A DNA stretch of 64,000 bases from Roseospira visakhapatnamensis (GTDB lineage: Bacteria > Pseudomonadota > Alphaproteobacteria > Rhodospirillales > Rhodospirillaceae): contig NZ_JACIGK010000001.1 of NCBI RefSeq assembly GCF_014197915.1, positions 248,001 through 312,000 on the forward strand, given 5' to 3'. Position 1 is the first letter of the stretch, and each line of letters begins with the position of its first letter. This document shows, piece by piece, positions 58,421 through 64,000 of this stretch. Under the pieces are notes generated by a model. That model was not told the origin of the DNA. It made no database searches and saw only the letters and a program-made list of their open reading frames with translations. A program made the translations under genes and the position numbers.

Positions 58421-60043
58421 TCAGTGCCGGAAGTGGCGCATGCCCGTGAACACCATGGCCAGGCCGGCGTCGTTGGCGGCGGCGATGACCTCCTCGTCGC
58501 GGACCGAGCCGCCGGGCTGGATCACGGCCGTGGCGCCGGCCTCGGCCGCCGCCAGCAGGCCGTCGGCGAAGGGGAAGAAGGCGTCCGAGGCCACCACCGA
58601 TCCCCGGGTCAGGGGCTCCGCCATGCCGGCGGCCTCGGCGGCGTCCTGGGCCTTGCGGGCGGCGATGCGGGCACTGTCGACGCGGCTCATCTGGCCGGCG
58701 CCGATGCCCACCGTGGCGCCGCCCTTGACGTAGACGATGGCGTTGGACTTGACGTGCTTGCACACCCGGAAGGCGAGCAGCAGGTCGGCCAGCTCGGCCG
58801 GCGAGGGGGGGCGCTGGGTGACCACCGACAGGTCGTCCTCGGTCACCAGGCCGGCGTCGCGGGACTGCACCAGCAGCCCCCCGGCCACGGAGCGCACCGT
58901 CAGCCCGGGGGTGGACGGATCGGGCATCACCCCGGTGATCAGCAGGCGCAGGTTCTTCTTCGCCGCGAACACGGCGCGGGCGGCGTCGTCGGCGTCGGGG
59001 GCGATGACCACCTCGGTGAAGATGCGGGTGATGGCCTCGGCGGCGGCGCGGTCCAGGGCGCGGTTGACGGCGACGATGCCGCCGAAGGCGCTGACCGGGT
59101 CGCAGGCCAGCGCGCGCTCATAGGCGCCGGCCAGGGTTTCCCCGCGCGCCACGCCGCAGGGGTTGGCGTGCTTGATGATGGCCACGGCGGGGTCGGAAAA
59201 CTCGCTCACCAGTTCGAAGGCGGCGTCGGTGTCGTTCAGGTTGTTGTAGGACAACGCCTTGCCCTGCACCTGGCGGGCGCTGGCCACGCCCGGCCGCGCC
59301 AGCCCGTGGACATAGAAGGCGGCCTGCTGGTGCGGGTTCTCGCCGTAGCGCAGGGTCTGCTTCAGCCGGCCGGCGGAGACGATGTGACGCGGGATGGTCT
59401 CGCCCACCTGCTCGGCGAACCAGCGGCTGATGGCGCCGTCGTAGGCGCCCGTGCGGGCGAAGGCCGCCGCCGCCAGCCGCTTGCGCAGGGCCGCCGACAC
59501 CGCGCCGGCATGGGCCTTCAGGTCCTCCAGGAGACAGGCGTAGTCCTCCGGGTCGGTCACCACGGTCACGCCGGCGTGGTTCTTGGCGGCGGCGCGGATC
59601 AGCGCCGGCCCGCCGATGTCGACGTTCTCCACGCAGGTGGCGAAGTCGGCGCCGCGGGCCACGGTGGCCTCGAACGGATAGAGATTGACCACCACCAGGT
59701 CGATGGGGGCGATGCCGTGGTCGGCCATGGCCGCCTCGTGCGCCGGATTGCCGCGCATGCCCAGGATACCGCCGTGAATGGCCGGGTGCAGGGTCTTGAC
59801 GCGACCGTCCAGCATCTCCGGGAAGCCGGTGTGGTCGGCCACCTCGACCACCGGCACGCCGGCGGCCTCGATGGCCTTGGCGCTGCCGCCGGTGGACAGG
59901 ATCTCTACGCCATGGGCGTGCAGGGCGCGGACCAGATCGGCCAGGCCGGTCTTGTCGGAGACCGAGATCAGGGCGCGGCGCAGCGTGACGGGCGTGTCGG
60001 CGGTGGCGGGAGCGGGAACGGCGACGGTGGTGGGGGCGGACAC
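58421..60043 (-). CDS. purH: Bifunctional AICAR transformylase/IMP cyclohydrolase
   Basis: 540 residues from a GTG at 60043, with GGAG 9 bases upstream; the frame runs on without a good start. Last two steps of IMP synthesis. N-terminal cyclohydrolase: [48 protein letters not shown]-terminal transformylase: [32 protein letters not shown] and [26 protein letters not shown]. Ends 18 bases after the convergent anti-sigma-like gene. Confidence 0.96.
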   Translation of the reverse strand: MSAPTTVAVPAPATADTPVTLRRALISVSDKTGLADLVRALHAHGVEILSTGGSAKAIEAAGVPVVEVADHTGFPEMLDGRVKTLHPAIHGGILGMRGNPAHEAAMADHGIAPIDLVVVNLYPFEATVARGADFATCVENVDIGGPALIRAAAKNHAGVTVVTDPEDYACLLEDLKAHAGAVSAALRKRLAAAAFARTGAYDGAISRWFAEQVGETIPRHIVSAGRLKQTLRYGENPHQQAAFYVHGLARPGVASARQVQGKALSYNNLNDTDAAFELVSEFSDPAVAIIKHANPCGVARGETLAGAYERALACDPVSAFGGIVAVNRALDRAAAEAITRIFTEVVIAPDADDAARAVFAAKKNLRLLITGVMPDPSTPGLTVRSVAGGLLVQSRDAGLVTEDDLSVVTQRPPSPAELADLLLAFRVCKHVKSNAIVYVKGGATVGIGAGQMSRVDSARIAARKAQDAAEAAGMAEPLTRGSVVASDAFFPFADGLLAAAEAGATAVIQPGGSVRDEEVIAAANDAGLAMVFTGMRHFRH

Positions 60044-60329
60044 GGGCGGGATCTCCAGGCGGGCTGTCACGCGGGCGCACAGCGAAACGATCAGGACCAA
60101 AACGGGAGGCGATGCATAGCATGGCGGCCGGCGAGGGGGGAAGCGGTGCGGACACGGTCGGCACATGCGGCGGGCCATGCGGTGCGGTCAGCACCGGGGC
60201 TGACGGGGAGCGCGGGACTCAGCCGCGCGCCTGCGGCATTGTTTCCACGCCGCCCCCCATGGCATGGTGGGCGGCCCGGCGGTCCCGGCGTGGGACGGCA
60301 CACTCTCCCTGACAAGGCGTTTTTCGGCG

Positions 60330-61943
60330 ATGACCAGCACGCGTGTCCATCTGTTCGACAGCACCCTGCGCGATGGCGCGCAGACCCATGGCGTGGACTT
60401 CTCGGCCGCCGACAAGACGGCCATCGCCCGGGCGCTGGACGACCTGGGCATCGAGACCATCGAGGGCGGCTGGCCCGGCGCGAACCCCACCGACGACCGC
60501 TTTTTCGCCGCCCCCCCGCACCTGACCCGCGCCCGGCTGGCGGCCTTCGGCATGACCCGGCGCCCGGGCCGCAGCGCCGACAACGACCCCGGCCTGCGCG
60601 CGTTGCTGGAGGCCGACGCCCCGGTCGCCGTGCTGGTGGGCAAGAGCTGGGACTTCCAGTGCCGCGTCGCCCTGGGCGTGGAGCCCGAGGAAAACATCCG
60701 CATGATCGCCGACAGCATCGCCCTGATGGCGCGCGAGAAGGCGGAGGCGATGTATGACGCCGAGCACTTCTTCGACGGCTACGCCGACAACCCCGCCTAT
60801 GCCGTGGCCTGCGTCAAGGCAGCCCTGGATGCCGGCGCCCGCTGGGCGGTGCTGTGCGACACCAACGGCGGCACCCTGCCCCATGACGTCGAGCGCATCG
60901 TGTCCGAGGTGGTCGCCGCCGGGGTCCCGGGGGAGCGCCTGGGCATCCACTGCCACAACGACACCGACAACGCCGTCGCCAACTCGCTGGCCGCCGTGCG
61001 CGCCGGCGTCCGTCAGGTCCAGGGTACCCTCAACGGCCTGGGCGAGCGCTGCGGCAACGCCAACCTGATCTCGCTGATCCCCAGCCTGGTGCTCAAGATG
61101 GGCATGGACGTGGGCCTGGGGCCGGACGACCTGGCGCGCCTGACCGAGGTGTCGCGCGCGCTCGACGAGCGCCTCAACCGCGCCCCCGATGCCCGCGCGC
61201 CCTATGTCGGCGACTCGGCCTTCGCCCACAAGGGCGGCCTGCACGTCTCGGCGGTCGAGAAGGACCCGCGCTGTTACGAGCATATCGATCCGACGGCCGT
61301 GGGCAACCGCCGCCAGATCCTGGTCTCGGACCAGGCCGGCCGCTCCAACGTGCTGGCCCGCTTCCGCGAGATCGGCCTGGAGGTGGACCCCGACGACCCC
61401 AAGGTGCTGCGCGTTGTGGAAGAGGTGAAGCTGCGCGAGTTCAAGGGCTACGCCTACGACGGCGCCGGGGCCTCGTTCGCCCTGCTGGCCCGGCGGCTGC
61501 TGGACCACGTGCCCGACTACTTCCGCCTGGACGGCTTCCGCGTCATCGACGAGCGCCGCTGGAACGCCAAGGGCGAGCTGATCACGTTGTCCGAGGCGAC
61601 CATCAAGGCGGTGATCCGGGGCGAGCGCCACATGGCGGTGGCCGAGGGCAACGGCCCGGTGAACGCGCTCGACGCCGCGCTGCGCAAGGTGCTCGTGCCG
61701 ATCTACCCGCGTCTGGCCGACCTGCGGCTGGTGGACTACAAAGTGCGGATCCTCACCCCGGACGCCGCCACCGCCGCCATCACCCGGGTGATGATCGAAA
61801 GCGCCGACACCGGCGGCGAGCGCTGGACCACGGTGGGGGTGTCGTCGAACGTGATCGACGCGTCGTACAACGCGCTGCACGATTCGATCACCTACATGCT
61901 GTTCTCCGCCGAAACCGTGGCGACCGCCGACGCCGCCGAATGA
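60330..61943 (+). CDS. cimA: Citramalate synthase
   Basis: 537 residues; ATG 60330. DRE-TIM aldolase: HLFDSTLRDGAQTHGVDFSAADKTAIA, GGWPGANPTDDRFF, IHCHNDTDNAVANSLAAVRAGVRQVQGTLNGLGERCGNANL. This is the CimA-type reading, not LeuA: pyruvate + acetyl-CoA to citramalate for isoleucine. The C-terminal regulatory LeuA-like dimerisation domain (about 400-520) is present. Its stop overlaps trmJ (ATGA). Confidence 0.9.
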   Translation: MTSTRVHLFDSTLRDGAQTHGVDFSAADKTAIARALDDLGIETIEGGWPGANPTDDRFFAAPPHLTRARLAAFGMTRRPGRSADNDPGLRALLEADAPVAVLVGKSWDFQCRVALGVEPEENIRMIADSIALMAREKAEAMYDAEHFFDGYADNPAYAVACVKAALDAGARWAVLCDTNGGTLPHDVERIVSEVVAAGVPGERLGIHCHNDTDNAVANSLAAVRAGVRQVQGTLNGLGERCGNANLISLIPSLVLKMGMDVGLGPDDLARLTEVSRALDERLNRAPDARAPYVGDSAFAHKGGLHVSAVEKDPRCYEHIDPTAVGNRRQILVSDQAGRSNVLARFREIGLEVDPDDPKVLRVVEEVKLREFKGYAYDGAGASFALLARRLLDHVPDYFRLDGFRVIDERRWNAKGELITLSEATIKAVIRGERHMAVAEGNGPVNALDAALRKVLVPIYPRLADLRLVDYKVRILTPDAATAAITRVMIESADTGGERWTTVGVSSNVIDASYNALHDSITYMLFSAETVATADAAE

Positions 61944-62779
61944 CCGGCGCCATGACGCCCCCGACCAAGGACCCAAACGCCCCCGCCGCCGACACGGCGC
62001 CGGCGTTCGTGCTGGTGCGCCCGCAACTGGCCGAGAACGTGGGCACGGCGGCCCGCGCCATGCTCAATTGCGGCCTGGACCGGATGCGCCTGGTGGCCCC
62101 GCGCGAGGACTGGCTGTCCGAAAAGGCCATCGCCGCCGCCTCGGGCGCCGAGATCGTGTTGCGCCACGCGCGCTGCTACGACAGCACCGAGGCGGCGCTG
62201 GCCGACCGTCATCGGGTGCTGGCCACCACGGCGCGCCGCCGCGAGATGATCAAGCCGGTGATGACGCCGCGTCACGCGGCCGGCGTGATCCGCGCCGCCG
62301 CCCAGGGCGGGCAGGCCACGGCGGTGCTGTTCGGACCGGAGCGCACCGGCCTGGAGAACGACGACGTCGCCCTGGCCGACGCCATCGTCGAGGTGCCGCT
62401 GAACCCGGTGCACCGCTCGCTCAACCTGGCCCAGGCGGTGCTGCTGGTGGGATACGAGTGGTTCCAGGCCGGCGTCGATCAGCCGCCGGTGGAGTTGCTG
62501 ACCAACGGCGGGGAAATGGCCGACCGGGCCATGCTGCTGACCTTCTTCCGCCACCTGGAGTCGGAACTGGACGCCTGCGGCTTCCTGCGCAACGCCGACA
62601 AGCGCCCGGGCATGGTGCGCAACCTGCGCAGCCTGTTCGAGCGGGCGGAACTGACCCGCCAGGAGGTCCGGACCCTGCACGGCGTGGTCAAGGAACTGCG
62701 CTGGGGCCGCCGGCCGGACCGTCCCCGGCGCTCCGAGGGCGGGAGCCCGGATGACTGGGCGCGGGGGGAGGAGGGCTGA
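61940..62779 (+). CDS. trmJ: tRNA/rRNA 2'-O-methyltransferase, TrmJ-type
   Basis: 279 residues; ATG overlaps the cimA stop. SPOUT methyltransferase: AFVLVRPQLAENVGTAARAMLNCGLDRMRLVAPREDW, LFGPERTGLENDDVALADAIVEVPLNPVHRSLNLAQAVLLVGYEW. Adds 2'-O-methyl at position 32 of tRNAs in the family. C-terminal helical extension with Arg-rich tail. Confidence 0.93.
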   Translation: MTGAMTPPTKDPNAPAADTAPAFVLVRPQLAENVGTAARAMLNCGLDRMRLVAPREDWLSEKAIAAASGAEIVLRHARCYDSTEAALADRHRVLATTARRREMIKPVMTPRHAAGVIRAAAQGGQATAVLFGPERTGLENDDVALADAIVEVPLNPVHRSLNLAQAVLLVGYEWFQAGVDQPPVELLTNGGEMADRAMLLTFFRHLESELDACGFLRNADKRPGMVRNLRSLFERAELTRQEVRTLHGVVKELRWGRRPDRPRRSEGGSPDDWARGEEG

Positions 62780-62964
62780 CAACCGACCCCGCGTCCGTCA
62801 GGTTCAGCCACCCTTCCAGGCCATCGACCCGCGTCCGCGACGATGCGGTGTTGTCGTCCCGATGCCCCTTACCGCGTCTCTTCGTCGCCAGGGGCTCCCC
62901 CCGCCTCACCTGTCACCGCGATGCATCACCTGGGCGCACGCGAAAAGCGCGGCGGTGCGCCATA

Positions 62965-62992
62965 TTGACACCCGGCCGACGCGGACTATGAT
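62965..62992 (+). promoter_or_regulatory. Strong predicted promoter of the DEAD-box helicase gene
   Basis: Perfect -35 TTGACA (62965-62970), 16 bases, TATGAT (62987-62992). Start of transcription near 62999 gives a leader of about 210 nt before ATG 63208. The 428-base gap after trmJ has no gene. Long leaders are usual for cold-shock-type helicase genes, but no particular fold was found. Confidence 0.65.
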
Positions 62993-63207
62993 GCCGATGG
63001 CCCGAGAGATGGGCCAAAGGCCGGGCCCGCCCAAGGCGCACGGGACGCGCGGGCCGCCCCGGTTCGGGCGCGCGATGCCTCGACACCGCCCAGCCCCAGG
63101 GCCGACGCACCGGAAAAGGGATCCCGGGTCTGCGGGTGTGCCCTCGGCTCGCTGTTGCCGTCACGCCGCCCCTTCCTGTCATGATCCCGAGGACCGAACA
63201 ACCCGTC

Positions 63208-64000
63208 ATGAAATTCGCCGATCTCGGCCTCTCGCCGGAGACCCTCCAGGCTATCGAGGAGGTGGGGTACGACACCCCGACCCCGATCCAGGAAAAGGCC
63301 ATCCCCCCCGTCCTGATGGGGCGCGACGTCCTGGGCATTGCCCAGACCGGCACCGGCAAGACCGCCGGCTTCACCCTGCCGATGATCGAGATCCTGTCCA
63401 ACGGACGGGCCAAGGCGCGCATGCCGCGCTCGCTGATCCTGGCGCCGACACGCGAACTGGCCGCGCAGGTGGCGGAGAACTTCACGCTCTACGGCAAGTA
63501 CCACAAGCTGGACATGGCGCTGCTGATCGGCGGCGAGAGCATGGGCGAGCAGATGCGCGCGCTGGACAAGGGCGTGGACGTGCTGATCGCCACGCCGGGG
63601 CGCCTGCTGGACCTGTTCGAGCGGGGTAAGATCCTGCTGCGCGACGTCAAGGTGCTGGTGATCGACGAGGCCGATCGCATGCTCGACATGGGGTTCATTC
63701 CCGACGTCGAGCGCATCACCACCCTGTTGCCGCCACTGCGCCAGACGCTGTTCTTCTCGGCCACCATGGACAAGGAGATCCGCAAGCTGGCGGATGCCTT
63801 CCTCAGCAATCCGCGCGAGATCTCCATCGAGCGCAAGGCCACCGCCGCCGAGACGGTGACCCAGCGCCTGGCCATGGTGCCGCGCATCGACAAGCGCGAG
63901 GCGCTGCGCCACATCCTGCGGACGGAGGGGGTGCGCAACGCCTTCATCTTCTGCAACCGCAAGCGGGACGTGGACGTGCTGAACCGGTCGCTGCGCAAGC
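63208..64000 (+). CDS. DEAD-box RNA helicase, N-terminal part
   Basis: Open from ATG 63208 (or 63181) to the right edge, about 264 residues visible. Q motif and first motif: TPTPIQEKAIPPVLMGRDVLGIAQTGTGKTAGF (Walker A near residue 46), APTRELAAQVAENF, IATPGRLLDLF, LVIDEADRMLDMGF and FFSATMD. The second RecA domain starts at about residue 215 and is cut off. The wording MKFADLGLSPETLQAIEEVGY fits the RhlE group. It unwinds RNA in ribosome assembly or cold stress. Confidence 0.92.
   Translation, partial: MKFADLGLSPETLQAIEEVGYDTPTPIQEKAIPPVLMGRDVLGIAQTGTGKTAGFTLPMIEILSNGRAKARMPRSLILAPTRELAAQVAENFTLYGKYHKLDMALLIGGESMGEQMRALDKGVDVLIATPGRLLDLFERGKILLRDVKVLVIDEADRMLDMGFIPDVERITTLLPPLRQTLFFSATMDKEIRKLADAFLSNPREISIERKATAAETVTQRLAMVPRIDKREALRHILRTEGVRNAFIFCNRKRDVDVLNRSLRK

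Overview
The window is about 64 kb of very GC-rich DNA (third codon positions almost all G or C) from an alphaproteobacterium, most likely a member of the Rhodospirillales. The assignment rests on gene content and order: an rplY-pth-ychF operon, a petABC cytochrome bc1 operon with a Tat-type Rieske protein, an RNase E with an acidic arginine-rich tail, EipB (DUF1849), TrmL, a NADP isocitrate dehydrogenase of about 404 residues, and a periplasmic octaheme cytochrome with its cytochrome b partner. Most of the window is a housekeeping chromosome with genes on both strands. No rRNA, tRNA, insertion sequence, prophage or CRISPR array was seen.

Layout. 1-2 kb: tail of a periplasmic ABC-type binding protein, a small membrane protein and a PstS-like periplasmic protein. 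2.2-3.8 kb: a 40-residue membrane peptide followed by a PutP-type symporter. 4-11 kb (minus): rne behind a 0.9 kb gene-free leader, a lipoprotein S41 protease and a c-heme sensor kinase. 11.3-12.1 kb: voltage-gated-like K+ channel with a zinc ribbon. 12.1-14.7 kb: rplY-pth-ychF. 15-19.7 kb: thrC, a WecA/MraY-like transferase, a glycosyltransferase-like protein, gcdH. 19.9-22.2 kb: octaheme cytochrome c and cytochrome b. 22.8-31.7 kb: an unknown gene, csaA, dadA-like, a DnaJ-type chaperone, a DUF4153 membrane protein, a secreted EndoU-like protein, prs, an isochorismatase-like hydrolase. 31.8-33.9 kb: LysE exporter and M17 aminopeptidase. 34-36 kb: type II restriction-modification pair of lower GC. 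36.1-41.1 kb: RND efflux operon divergent from a BigR/SqrR-like ArsR gene and a DUF2892 gene, with face-to-face promoters over a palindrome. 41.4-48.7 kb: gltX, upp, a small coiled-coil protein, cysS, an MBL hydrolase, a ROK kinase, EipB. 48.8-50.6 kb: AAA ATPase plus TOPRIM-like protein, a likely defence pair. 50.7-55.6 kb: icd, trmL, petABC. 55.7-64 kb: tadA, a heavy-metal exporter under a Fur-type box, an RsbW-like ATPase, purH, cimA, trmJ and the start of a DEAD-box helicase.

The accessory features that stand out are: (1) the ATPase/TOPRIM pair at 48.8-50.6 kb; (2) the predicted persulfide-responsive efflux locus with two overlapping promoters and a probably leaderless repressor mRNA; (3) the secreted EndoU-like protein, whose His-His-Lys spacing matches eukaryotic XendoU; (4) the low-GC restriction-modification island; (5) the octaheme cytochrome/cytochrome b respiratory module; (6) a c-heme sensor kinase with no response regulator beside it. 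Functions are read from protein motifs by eye. No database search was run.
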